Assembly: GCA_016713875.1 (NCBI GenBank)
Contig: JADJOI010000003.1
Coordinates: forward strand, 1,178,001-1,242,000
DNA length: 64,000 bases
DNA from: Flavobacteriales bacterium
GTDB lineage: Bacteria; Bacteroidota; Bacteroidia; Flavobacteriales_F; PHOS-HE28
Direction: 5' to 3'
Shown here one piece after another: positions 32,419 to 41,305 of this stretch (positions within the stretch are counted from its first letter, which is position 1; every line of letters starts with the position of its first letter). The notes under the pieces are model-generated. The model worked only from the letters and a program-made list of their open reading frames with translations, ran no database searches and was not told where the DNA came from. Made by a program: the position numbers and the translations under genes.

Positions 32419-33510
32419 ATGCTGACCGCCACATCCAAGAAGGTCCACAACTACAGTGCGGGCCCCTGCATCCTGCCGCAGGAGGTCTTTGAACAGGCGG
32501 CCCAGGCCGTGCTCGACTTCGAGGGTAGCGGCCTCAGCATCCTGGAGATCAGCCACCGAAGCAAGCCGTTCGAGGCCGTGATGGCCAAGGCCCAGGCCCT
32601 GGTGAAGGAGCTCCTCGGCGCACCGGACCACTACCAGGTGGTGTTCCTGGGCGGGGGTGCCAGCCTCGGCTTCCACATGGTGCCGCTGAACTACCTGAAG
32701 GCAGGCGGCAAGGCAGCCTACGTGAACACCGGCGAGTGGGCCACGCGCGCCATCAAGGAGAGCAAGCTCATCGGCGACACCGTGGTGGTGGCCAGCAGCG
32801 AGGACCGGAACTTCAACTACATCCCCAAGGGCTTCGAGATCCCATCGGACGCCGAATACTTCCACTTCACCAGCAACAACACCATCTTCGGCACGCAGTT
32901 CAAGCAGTTCCCGAAGAGCCCGGTGCCGGTGGTGTGCGACATGAGCAGCGACATCTTCAGCCGACCGGTGAAGGTGTCCGACTTCGCGCTGATCTACGGC
33001 GGTGCCCAGAAGAACATGGGGCCTGCCGGTGCCACGGTGTACCTGTTCGACCCCGAACGCTTGGGGCACACGGGCCGCAAGCTGAGCCCCATGCTCGATC
33101 TGAAGAACCACGGCGCGAAGGAGAGCATGTACAACACCCCGCCGGTGTATGCCGTGTACGTGAGCATGCTCACCATGGAGTGGATGAAGAAGGTGGGCGG
33201 GGTGGCCGGGATCGAGAGGCGCAACAACGCCAAGGCCGGCCTGCTGTACGGGGCCATCGACCGCCTGGCCCCGGTGTTCAAGGGCACCACGGCCGTGGAG
33301 GACCGCAGCGTGATGAACGCCACCTTCGTGCTGGGCGACCCGTCGCTGGAGCCGGCGTTCGACGCCCTGTGGAAGGAAGCGGGGATCAGTGGTCTGCGCG
33401 GGCATCGCAGCGTAGGCGGCTACCGCGCCAGCATGTACAATGCGCTCCCCATCGAGAGCGTGCAGGTGCTGGTGGACGTGATGGACCATTTCGCGAAGAA
33501 GAACGGATAA
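32419..33510 (+). CDS. serC: Phosphoserine aminotransferase
   Basis: Second step of serine synthesis: 3-phosphohydroxypyruvate plus glutamate to phosphoserine; also used in pyridoxal phosphate synthesis in many bacteria. 363 residues, normal length. It opens with the family signature YSAGPCILPQEV, has FLGGGASLGFHMVPLN, and the PLP lysine is K198 in YGGAQKNMGPAG, the same number as in E. coli SerC. Five bases upstream of serA, so an operon with it. Confidence 0.97.
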   Translation: MLTATSKKVHNYSAGPCILPQEVFEQAAQAVLDFEGSGLSILEISHRSKPFEAVMAKAQALVKELLGAPDHYQVVFLGGGASLGFHMVPLNYLKAGGKAAYVNTGEWATRAIKESKLIGDTVVVASSEDRNFNYIPKGFEIPSDAEYFHFTSNNTIFGTQFKQFPKSPVPVVCDMSSDIFSRPVKVSDFALIYGGAQKNMGPAGATVYLFDPERLGHTGRKLSPMLDLKNHGAKESMYNTPPVYAVYVSMLTMEWMKKVGGVAGIERRNNAKAGLLYGAIDRLAPVFKGTTAVEDRSVMNATFVLGDPSLEPAFDALWKEAGISGLRGHRSVGGYRASMYNALPIESVQVLVDVMDHFAKKNG

Positions 33511-33515
33511 GGACC

Positions 33516-34484
33516 ATGCGCATCCACGCCAACGACGGCATTGACACCGCCGCCAAGGATCGCCTTCAAGAAGAAGGCTTCACCGTCACCACCGACCACG
33601 TCCCGCAGGACCGTCTGCAGGCCTACCTCAACGCGGAGAAGGTGGACGTGCTGCTGGTGCGTAGCGCCACCAAGGTGAGGCAGGACCTCATCGACGCCTG
33701 TCCGAGGCTGAAGCTCATCGGGCGTGGCGGCGTGGGGCTGGACAACATCGACGTCGCCCACGCCAAGGCCAAGGGCATCCCGGTGATCAACACCCCGGCC
33801 TCCTCGTCCATCTCGGTGGCCGAGCTGGTGATGGCGCACCTCTTCGGGCTGATGCGCAACCTGCATGAGGGCAACCGGCGCATGCCGGTGGACGGCCGCA
33901 CCCGGTTCAAGGAACTGAAGAAGGCCTGTGAGAAGGGCAACGAAGTGCGAGGCCGCACCCTGGGCATCATCGGCTTCGGCCGCATCGGGCAATGGACGGC
34001 CCGTTACGCCCTGGGCTGCGGCATGCGGGTGATCTACGTGGACAACCGCACCACCGTGGAGGCCATCGAGATGGAGATCGGCGGGCTGCCGGTGCGCGTA
34101 CCGGTGAAGATGGTGACGATGGACGAGCTGCTCGCCCAGGCCGATGCCATCAGCCTGCACGTGCCGGCGCAGAAGGACGGACAGCCCGTGCTGGGCGAGG
34201 CCGAGCTGGCTCGCGTGAAACCGGGCGTGGTGATCGTGAACACCGCCCGCGGCGGCAGCGTGGACGAGGATGCCCTGCTGGCCGCCTTGCGTGACGGCCG
34301 CGTGCGATCCGCTGCGCTGGACGTGTTCACCAACGAACCCGAGCCGCGCGAGGACCTGCTCCACGAGCCGCGCCTGAGCCTGAGCCCGCATATCGGCGCC
34401 GCCACGGCCGAGGCTCAGGGCCGTGTGGGCGCCGAGCTGGCCGAGCTGATCCTGCACTGGCGCGACAGCGTGCAGGTCGCCTGA
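33516..34484 (+). CDS. serA: D-3-phosphoglycerate dehydrogenase (short form)
   Basis: First step of serine synthesis, NAD-dependent oxidation of 3-phosphoglycerate. 322 residues with the D-2-hydroxyacid dehydrogenase fold: NAD motif LGIIGFGRIGQW, catalytic Arg in NTARGGSVDEDAL, Glu in ALDVFTNEPEP, and His in SPHIGAATAEAQ. It lacks the C-terminal ACT domain that gives serine feedback in longer enzymes. Position directly after serC supports the substrate assignment over a generic 2-hydroxyacid dehydrogenase. Confidence 0.93.
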   Translation: MRIHANDGIDTAAKDRLQEEGFTVTTDHVPQDRLQAYLNAEKVDVLLVRSATKVRQDLIDACPRLKLIGRGGVGLDNIDVAHAKAKGIPVINTPASSSISVAELVMAHLFGLMRNLHEGNRRMPVDGRTRFKELKKACEKGNEVRGRTLGIIGFGRIGQWTARYALGCGMRVIYVDNRTTVEAIEMEIGGLPVRVPVKMVTMDELLAQADAISLHVPAQKDGQPVLGEAELARVKPGVVIVNTARGGSVDEDALLAALRDGRVRSAALDVFTNEPEPREDLLHEPRLSLSPHIGAATAEAQGRVGAELAELILHWRDSVQVA

Positions 34485-34488
34485 GGCC

Positions 34489-35706
34489 ATGCTGCACCTG
34501 CGTCCGTTCAGGGCCTGGCGGCCCATCCCCGAAAAGGCGCACCGCCTGGGCAGCCGCAGCTACGTGGCGTACACCCCCGAGCAGCTTGCGGCCAAGCTGG
34601 ACGGGAACCCGTACACCTTCCTGCACGTCATCCATCCCGACCAGGGCCGCGATGCGCACCTGTCCCGCGCGGAGCGTCACCGCCGGGTGCAGCTCAAGTT
34701 CAAGGCCTTCTGCGACCTGGGCTACCTGTGCCGCGACGCCGAGCCGTGCCTCTACGTGTATGAGCAGACCAACCGGGGCGTGGCCTCCCTGGGGATCATC
34801 GCCGGGGTGAGCGTGGCCGACTACCGGCAGGGCTTGATCAAGGTGCACGAACAGACCCTCACCGCCCGCGAAGCGCTCTTCACCGACTACCTCGACGCCA
34901 CCGGCATCAACGCCGAGCCGGTGCTGCTGGCCGCACCGGACGATGGCGGCCTGGAGTACCTGCTGACGCCCATCACCCGCACGGCGCCGGACAGCGACTT
35001 CGTGACAGGCGATGGCGTGCGCCACCGCACCTGGGCCGTGGCCGACCCCACCTGGCGCCACGCCGTGCAGGAGCTCTTTGCCACGCTTCCGGCCCTCTAT
35101 ATCGCCGACGGTCACCACCGGTTGGCCAGCAGCGCGCGGCTGGCCGAGGGCAGCGGCGCCACCGATGTGGACCCGAAGGCCTGGTGCCTGGCCTACGTGC
35201 TCCCGCACACGCACCTGCACCTGTTCAACTTCGACCGGGCGGTGACCACGCTGAACGGGTTGAGCCCCGAGGCCTTCCTGGAGGCGTTACAGCACGTGGG
35301 TCGCGTGGAGCCCGTGGACAGCCCCGGCACCGTGCACGGCGTGGTGTGCGTGCGCACCCGGCTGGGCTGGCATGCACTGCACCTGCCGGCACCGCCGCCA
35401 GGGGCTCCGTCGGCCGACCAGCTGGACCCGGCCCGGTTGAGCGAACTGGTGCTGGGTCCCATTCTTGGCATTCACGACCTGCGCACTGACCCGCACATCC
35501 ACTTCGTGCCCGGCACCCATGGCATCGACGAACTGGAGCAGCTGGTGGACAGCGGCACCATGGAGGCTGCCTTCCACCTTCAACCCGTGAGCTTCGAGGA
35601 ATTGAAGTCCGTGGCCGACAGCGGAGGCACCATGCCGCCCAAGAGCACGTACATCGAGCCCAAGCTGCGCAGCGGCCTCACCGTGTACTCGCTGGAGGAC
35701 GTCTGA
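34489..35706 (+). CDS. DUF1015 family protein
   Basis: 405 residues of the DUF1015 family, often found beside serA/serC. Typical elements are LRPFRAWRPIPEKA at the start, IHPDQGRDAHLSRAERHRR, FLHVIHPD, the IADGHHRLASSA motif and LHLFNFDRAVTTLNGL. The conserved GHHR and nearby acidic residues suggest an enzyme, perhaps a kinase or phosphatase of serine metabolism, but the activity is not established in my knowledge. Starts 4 bases after serA. Confidence 0.9.
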   Translation: MLHLRPFRAWRPIPEKAHRLGSRSYVAYTPEQLAAKLDGNPYTFLHVIHPDQGRDAHLSRAERHRRVQLKFKAFCDLGYLCRDAEPCLYVYEQTNRGVASLGIIAGVSVADYRQGLIKVHEQTLTAREALFTDYLDATGINAEPVLLAAPDDGGLEYLLTPITRTAPDSDFVTGDGVRHRTWAVADPTWRHAVQELFATLPALYIADGHHRLASSARLAEGSGATDVDPKAWCLAYVLPHTHLHLFNFDRAVTTLNGLSPEAFLEALQHVGRVEPVDSPGTVHGVVCVRTRLGWHALHLPAPPPGAPSADQLDPARLSELVLGPILGIHDLRTDPHIHFVPGTHGIDELEQLVDSGTMEAAFHLQPVSFEELKSVADSGGTMPPKSTYIEPKLRSGLTVYSLEDV

Positions 35707-35715
35707 CCTCTGCCC

Positions 35716-36384
<669 letters not shown>

Positions 36385-36432
36385 GTTCTTCACAGGCAGG
36401 CAACCCCCGGTGGGGATCCCGTCTAATCCATG

Positions 36433-36440
36433 TAACTTGG
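36433..36440 (+). promoter_or_regulatory. Probable -7 element of the barrel gene
   Basis: TAACTTGG, 19 bases before the ATG at 36460; one mismatch to TAnnTTTG. Confidence 0.4.
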
Positions 36441-36459
36441 TGCACCCTATCCGTCCGGC

Positions 36460-37479
36460 ATGACACGGAACCCTACCCTGCTCGTCCTTTTTGTTGCCGT
36501 GTCCCTCCATGCCAGCGCACAACGCAGCGTGGAGGTGGGCGTATCGCAGGGCGTTACCCACTATTTCGGCGACCTGGGCAACGAGGAGGGCGCGGTGCAA
36601 TGGGGCAGCACGCGTCCGGGCATGGCCATCACCGTCCGCGACTTCCTGAACAACAAGAAGCGCTACGTCACCCGGGCCATCACCACGGAGGCCCGCTTCA
36701 GTTGGAACCGCGTGGGCTACAACGAGGCCGATCCCGTGGGCGGCATGAGCGGCATCGACCTGCGCAACTACCGTCGCGGGCTCAACTTCCGCACGGACCT
36801 CTACGGCCTCAGCACCCACCTGGTGCTGAACGCCTACCGCGAGCCGTACAAGCCGCTCTTCAAGCAGCGCTTCTTCGCCTTCTTCTACCTCGGAGTGGGC
36901 GTGTACTACGGCCGTCCGAAGGCGGACCTGTTCAACGGCGCCCAGGATATGGCCAACCGGTATCACTTCTGGGAGGACGGCACCATCCGCAACGCCCCGC
37001 GCGACACGCCCGAGGACCAGGCGCAGATCATCCAGCAGGATGGCACGTACGAGACCGACCTGTACAGCTGGGTGACCGAGGGCAGCAGCGCGGCCGGCGA
37101 GGGCACCACGTTGGAGCGCACGAGCCCTTGGCACATCGGCGTGCCCATGGGCATGGGCATGCGCTACATGATCACCCGCAAGATCTCCCTGGGCCTGGAG
37201 TTCTCCTACATCAGCTTCTTTACCGACAAACTGGATGATGTGAGCGACCGCTATGCCACCTGGAACGAGATCGACCAGACCTATCCGGGTGACGCCTCCA
37301 AGCAGGAGCTGGCGCGCTACATCAGCGACCCAACGGGCTGGGGCACGATCGGCACCATCGACCCCAAGACCAGCCCGCGCGGCAATCCCCAGCTGCCGGA
37401 CGGCATCAGCTACTTCAGCCTGGAGGTGAGCTACAAGTTCAAGCGCAAGCCGGGCCGCCGCAGTTTCGTGAGCCTCTGA
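36460..37479 (+). CDS. Outer membrane beta-barrel protein, DUF6089/PorG-like
   Basis: 339 residues with a signal peptide ending SASAQ (about residue 20). The mature part starts SVEVGVSQGVTHYFGDLGNE and has alternating aromatic/polar strands (TEARFSWNRVGYNE, FFAFFYLGVGVYYGRP, KISLGLEFSYISFFTDKLDD) ending in FSLEVSYKFKRKPG, as in Bacteroidota barrels of the DUF6089 group, to which the T9SS protein PorG belongs. Whether this copy is PorG itself is uncertain. It has its own promoter and a strong terminator. Confidence 0.75.
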   Translation: MTRNPTLLVLFVAVSLHASAQRSVEVGVSQGVTHYFGDLGNEEGAVQWGSTRPGMAITVRDFLNNKKRYVTRAITTEARFSWNRVGYNEADPVGGMSGIDLRNYRRGLNFRTDLYGLSTHLVLNAYREPYKPLFKQRFFAFFYLGVGVYYGRPKADLFNGAQDMANRYHFWEDGTIRNAPRDTPEDQAQIIQQDGTYETDLYSWVTEGSSAAGEGTTLERTSPWHIGVPMGMGMRYMITRKISLGLEFSYISFFTDKLDDVSDRYATWNEIDQTYPGDASKQELARYISDPTGWGTIGTIDPKTSPRGNPQLPDGISYFSLEVSYKFKRKPGRRSFVSL

Positions 37480-37502
37480 ACCACCTGACCGTACGGACGT
37501 GG

Positions 37503-37522
37503 AGCCCCCGGTGCCGGGGGCT
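37503..37522 (+). terminator. Terminator after the barrel gene
   Basis: AGCCCCCGG, two bases, CCGGGGGCT: 9-bp perfect stem 23 bases past the stop. Confidence 0.65.
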
Positions 37523-37626
37523 GCGCCGTTCAGGGCCGCACCTGCCGCAGGTCATTTGGGCGCACGCCCCGCGATGCCGACCTTCGCAGCGCTCCGGCGG
37601 ACCGCACCAGCGGCCGGCCGGGACCG

Positions 37627-38691
37627 ATGGTCAAGCTTGGACCGATCACCGACCCCACGTACACGGCTCCGGCGTCCTGGAACGCCTTGGACCGTTTCTT
37701 CCTGCGCTACATCCGGGATGAACGGGACCTCCCCTTCATTCACCTCTCGCTGCGGATCACCTTCTCGCTGATCCCGCTGGGCATCTTGCTCTACCTGCCC
37801 TTCGTCACCGGCTGGTGGTGGGTGCTTGCGGCGGTGGCCTACCAGTACGTCAACAACGTCACCTACAAGGGCCCCTTCGGGCTGATGCTGCACTGTACGA
37901 GCCACCGCCCGCTCTTCAAGAAGGAATACGAGTTCCTGAACCACTACATCCCCTGGGTGCTGGCGCCCTTCTTCGGCCACTCGCCGGAGACCTACTTCGC
38001 GCACCATGTGGGCATGCACCACGCGGAGAACAACCTGGAGGACGACGACAGCACTACGATGCCGTACCGGCGCGACTCGGTGCGCGGGTTCGCCCACTAC
38101 TTCGGGCGCTTCCTCTTCGCGGGCATCTACCACCTGGCGGCTTACTTCTTCATGAAGAAGCGCAAGCGACTGATGTACCGCGCGGTCCGGGGCGAGCTGC
38201 TCTTCATCGCCTTCTGCACGGCCCTCTGCTTCATCAATTGGCCCGCCACCGTGGTGGTGTTCATCATCCCCTTCGTGCTGTTCCGCATGGTGGCCATGAT
38301 GGGCAACTGGGCACAGCATGCCTTCCTGTGTGCGGAGGACCCGGCCAACAGCTACTGGAACAGCATCACCTGCATCAACACGAAGTACAACCACAAGTGC
38401 TGGAACGACGGCTACCACATCAGCCACCACATCAAGCCCAGCATGCATTGGACGGAGCACCCCACGTACTTCCAGAAGACGCTGGCGCAGTACGCCGAGC
38501 GGGACGCGATCGTGTTCGACGGCATCCACTTCCTGCATGTGTTCTTCTGGCTGATGGCCAAGCGCTACGACCTGCTGGCGAAGCACTATGTGGACCTGAA
38601 CGGCCGGTACCGCAGCGATGCGGAGGTGGCCGAGATGCTGCGGAGCCGCACCCGGCCCATCCCCTTCGCGAGCCAGCTGGCCGCCGCCTAG
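37627..38691 (+). CDS. Membrane fatty acid desaturase/hydroxylase family protein
   Basis: 354-residue membrane di-iron enzyme. The histidine boxes are HCTSHR (about 88), HHVGMHHAENN (about 121), then WAQHAF and HISHHIKPSMHWTEHP in the C-terminal half, spaced by four membrane segments (LRITFSLIPLGILLYLP, LLFIAFCTALCFINW, VVVFIIPFVLFRMVAMM). The family oxidises acyl chains or alkanes; the exact substrate is unknown. The HEAT gene follows after 4 bases. Confidence 0.88.
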   Translation: MVKLGPITDPTYTAPASWNALDRFFLRYIRDERDLPFIHLSLRITFSLIPLGILLYLPFVTGWWWVLAAVAYQYVNNVTYKGPFGLMLHCTSHRPLFKKEYEFLNHYIPWVLAPFFGHSPETYFAHHVGMHHAENNLEDDDSTTMPYRRDSVRGFAHYFGRFLFAGIYHLAAYFFMKKRKRLMYRAVRGELLFIAFCTALCFINWPATVVVFIIPFVLFRMVAMMGNWAQHAFLCAEDPANSYWNSITCINTKYNHKCWNDGYHISHHIKPSMHWTEHPTYFQKTLAQYAERDAIVFDGIHFLHVFFWLMAKRYDLLAKHYVDLNGRYRSDAEVAEMLRSRTRPIPFASQLAAA

Positions 38692-38695
38692 CGCC

Positions 38696-39223
38696 ATGGC
38701 GAAGCCTGCGATGGAGCCGGTGTTCGCCGCGCTGCTGAGCGCCGACGACGCCAAGGTGCTCGGTGCCTTGGTGGCCGTGGAGGCCCGCGGCGATGCACGC
38801 GCCATCCGCCCCCTGCTGCATGCGCTCGCCGGTGCACGGGACCAGGGCGTCCGCCAGCGCATCACCAACCTGTTGAACCAGGTGAAGGTGCCCGACGCGG
38901 CGCGCGAGCTGATCGCGGCCCTTGACGAGCCCTCTTTGGCCGGGGTGCGCACGGCCGTGCTGTCGGCCCTGTGGAACGCCGGGCTCGATGTACGCGACCA
39001 TCTGGAGGTGCTTGTGGGCGTGGCGATCGGCGGCACGGCCGAGGAGTGCTTCGAGTGCCTCACCGTGGTGGAGAACCAGGAGCTGTGGCCCGAGCGCGCG
39101 GCGCGCACCTCCTCCACGCGCCTGCGCAACGCCGCCGCGGCCGAGCCCGACCCCTACAAGGCCACCCTGCTGAACGACCTGCGCGCCGTGCTGGACGAGC
39201 GCCTGGGGCGCGATGACGCCTGA
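38696..39223 (+). CDS. HEAT repeat protein
   Basis: 175 residues of helical repeats (about four HEAT-like units: RAIRPLLHALAGARDQGVRQRI, AARELIAALDEPSLAGVRTAV, LSALWNAGLDVRDHL). No signal peptide, so cytoplasmic. Likely a protein-binding scaffold; partner unknown. It begins 4 bases after the desaturase-like gene and its end borders the repeat zone. Confidence 0.75.
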   Translation: MAKPAMEPVFAALLSADDAKVLGALVAVEARGDARAIRPLLHALAGARDQGVRQRITNLLNQVKVPDAARELIAALDEPSLAGVRTAVLSALWNAGLDVRDHLEVLVGVAIGGTAEECFECLTVVENQELWPERAARTSSTRLRNAAAAEPDPYKATLLNDLRAVLDERLGRDDA

Positions 39224-39634
39224 GCGGCTCTTCCTCTCGCCGCCGGCCGCCAGCCACCGGCCGCCCACCTTCGCCCCCTCAGCGTCCTCTGCGCCTCTGC
39301 GTGAAGGGCATTCCACTCCCGCCGCAGGCCACCTGCTTCTCGCCACCAGCCACCGGCCGCCCACCTTCGGCCCCTCAGCGTCCTCTGCGCCTCTGCGTGA
39401 AGGGCATTTCTCTCCCGCCGCAGGCCACCTGCTTCCCGCCGCCAGCCACCGGCCGCATCGCCCCTGGTCCTGATCCCGCCCTTGCGCCTGCACCTGCCCC
39501 TGCACCTGCTCCCGCTCCTACCGCTCTCCTGCCCGCCACTTGCTCCCTGACGCCCGCCACCTGCTCGGCCGGGCTCACGCTCCCCCCTGTGCTGGGCCTT
39601 GCTTTGGGTCACCAACGAACCCCGCCCCCCCGCC
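39224..39634. repeat. GC-rich repeat block A
   Basis: About 410 bases without a convincing gene. It contains two copies of a roughly 96-base unit; each holds CTCTGCGCCTCTGCGTGAAG inside a 33-base core (39278-39310 and 39374-39406, identical) flanked by GCCAGCCACCGGCCGC and CCGCCGCAGGCCACCTGCTT. It ends in degenerate CCTG-rich hexamers at about 39470-39530. Every frame is nearly open because of composition only. Confidence 0.85.
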
Positions 39635-39853
39635 ATGAACCGCACCGCCACCCTCCGCAGCCTCCTGGTCCTCGTGAGCTTCCTCACCCTGGCCCAGGGC
39701 ACCTTCGCCGCCGCCCCCCGCAAGGCCGCCAAGGGCAAGCCGGTGCGCACCGAGCGCCGCATGGTGGCCCCCTTCGTGGACCCCACGATGGACCTGGCCG
39801 CCTGGACCGAGCAGCAGCGCGCCGCCCAAGCCGCTGAGCGCGTCGCCCGTTGA
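39635..39853 (+). CDS. Small exported protein of unknown function
   Basis: 72 codons from ATG 39635, with a clear signal peptide (LLVLVSFLTLAQGTFA) and a short basic then acidic mature part (RKAAKGKPVRTERRMVAPF, ending RAAQAAERVAR). A possible -7-like TTGCTTTG lies 30 bases upstream. It is the only non-repetitive stretch in the zone between two repeat blocks. No family recognised; it may be a real small periplasmic protein or a chance frame. Confidence 0.45.
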   Translation: MNRTATLRSLLVLVSFLTLAQGTFAAAPRKAAKGKPVRTERRMVAPFVDPTMDLAAWTEQQRAAQAAERVAR

Positions 39854-40200
39854 GCCGGCCTCCAGCTTTCCGCTTCCCGCCACCAGCCACCAGCCGCCAG
39901 CCGCCCACCCTCGCCCCCTCAGCGTCCTCTGCGCCTCTGCGTGAAGGGCACTCTCCCGCCACCAGCCACCAGCCGCCAGCCGCCCGCCTGCCCCCCCCAG
40001 CGTCCTCTGCGCCTCTGCGTGAAGGGCATTCCACTCCCGCCATCGGGCGCTCGCCTCCGGCCGCTAGCCTCAGGCCACCGGCCGCATCGCCCCTGGTCCT
40101 GCTCCTGCTCTTGCCCCTGGGTTCCTTCTTCATTCCTCTTCCTTGATCCTTGATCTTTCCTCTTTCCCGCCGCGCGCCCTCTTGCACGTCTCCCCTCCGC
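39854..40200. repeat. GC-rich repeat block B
   Basis: About 350 bases with two more copies of the same core (39918-39950 and 39998-40028, the last slightly degenerate) and CCACCAGCCACCAGCCGCCAG-type satellites (shown in part), again closing with CCTGGTCCTGCTCCTGCTCT at about 40090-40120. It differs from block A in order and spacing (78 bases between cores). Confidence 0.85.
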
Positions 40201-40232
40201 TGCCCACCTTTCGGATCCACACCGACCCACCC

Positions 40233-41285
40233 ATGCGCACCCTTTCCCTCGCCCTTCCCCTGCTGGTGACCACCCTGACCTACGGCCAGCGCTACATCGC
40301 CCAGGTGAAACCCGCCGGCCAGGAGCTTTGGGGCTACCTGAGCAGCACCGGCGAGTTGGTGGTGCCGCCCACCTACAAGGGCTGCTTCCGCTTCACCGAG
40401 AGCGGGTATGCGGCGGTGCAGGACCCCGCCACCAAGAACGGCGCCTTCATCAACACCAAGGGCGAACGACTGGCCACCGAGGTGCCGGCCTTTCAGCTCG
40501 TCAGCAGCTTCGGCGGCGGCGACGTGCAGGGCTTCAGCTGCGGGCTGGCCCCGGTGAAGGTGGGCGAGCTGTGGGGCTTCATGAACACGCAGGGCAAGCT
40601 GGCGGTGCAGCCCGTGTACGACAAGGTGGACGCCTTCGAGAGCTGCCTCAGCACGGTGATGAAGGGCAAGAAGCTCTTCATCCTGACGGCCGAGGGCAAG
40701 GAGACCCCGGTGGCGGACGCCGGCATCCTGGACGTGAAGAGCTTCACGGACGGGCTGGCGCCCTTCAAGACGAAGGAGAAGCTGCACGGCTTCATGAACG
40801 GTGAGCAGCAGGTGGTGATCCCGGCGGTGTACCTGTCGGTGGGCTACTTCAGCGGCGGCCTGGCCTGGGCCAAGGACAAGAGCGAGAAGGTCGGCTACAT
40901 CGACAAGCAGGGGAAGTGGGTGATCGAGCCCAGGTTCGATGCGGCCAAGGAGATGGACCCCACCAGCGGTCTGGCGCGGGTGAAGAGCGGCGAAGCCTGG
41001 TACTACGTGGACCGCACGGGCAAGGAGGTGCGCCCCGGCGGCGGCGCCACCGGCCTGGGCGACTTCAGCGAGGGGCTGGCCGAGGCCAAGCAGGGCGAGC
41101 TCACCGGCTTCCTGGGCCCCGACGGCAACTGGGCCATCCAGCCCAAGTTCCAAGGCGCCCGCGCCTTCAAGAACGGCTTCGCCGCTGCCAGGCAGGGCGA
41201 GCACTGGGGCTACATCGATCCCAAAGGCAACTGGGTGATCGAACCCCAATACGACACCGTGAAGGACATGGAGAAGGTGCCGTGA
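40233..41285 (+). CDS. WG-repeat exported protein
   Basis: 350 residues, signal peptide to about residue 18 (LALPLLVTTLTYGQ). The body is about seven WG repeats (WG-x-(I/M)(N/D)xxGKxxxxPxYD): ELWGYLSSTGELVVPPTYKG, LWGFMNTQGKLAVQPVYDK, VGYIDKQGKWVIEPRFDAA and HWGYIDPKGNWVIEPQYDT. These form a beta-structure seen in surface or periplasmic proteins; function unknown. It starts 33 bases after the end of repeat block B; a CACCTTTCG element lies at about 40205. Confidence 0.9.
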   Translation: MRTLSLALPLLVTTLTYGQRYIAQVKPAGQELWGYLSSTGELVVPPTYKGCFRFTESGYAAVQDPATKNGAFINTKGERLATEVPAFQLVSSFGGGDVQGFSCGLAPVKVGELWGFMNTQGKLAVQPVYDKVDAFESCLSTVMKGKKLFILTAEGKETPVADAGILDVKSFTDGLAPFKTKEKLHGFMNGEQQVVIPAVYLSVGYFSGGLAWAKDKSEKVGYIDKQGKWVIEPRFDAAKEMDPTSGLARVKSGEAWYYVDRTGKEVRPGGGATGLGDFSEGLAEAKQGELTGFLGPDGNWAIQPKFQGARAFKNGFAAARQGEHWGYIDPKGNWVIEPQYDTVKDMEKVP

Positions 41286-41305
41286 GGGTGGAGCGCAGCC
41301 CTCAA

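Noticed and set aside
31282..33489. 735-codon minus-strand frame opposite the exported protein and serC
   Set aside because: Antisense shadow of recognised genes with typical shadow composition.
39213..39473. Open frame reading through repeat block A from the end of the HEAT gene
   Set aside because: Translation of repeats (SASSAPLREGH repeated) and overlapping ATGA only by chance.
39278..40028. Possible CRISPR array
   Set aside because: Only four copies, unequal spacing, spacers resemble each other, no cas genes.
39850..40146. Open frame through repeat block B
   Set aside because: Low-complexity translation of the same repeats; all frames are open there.
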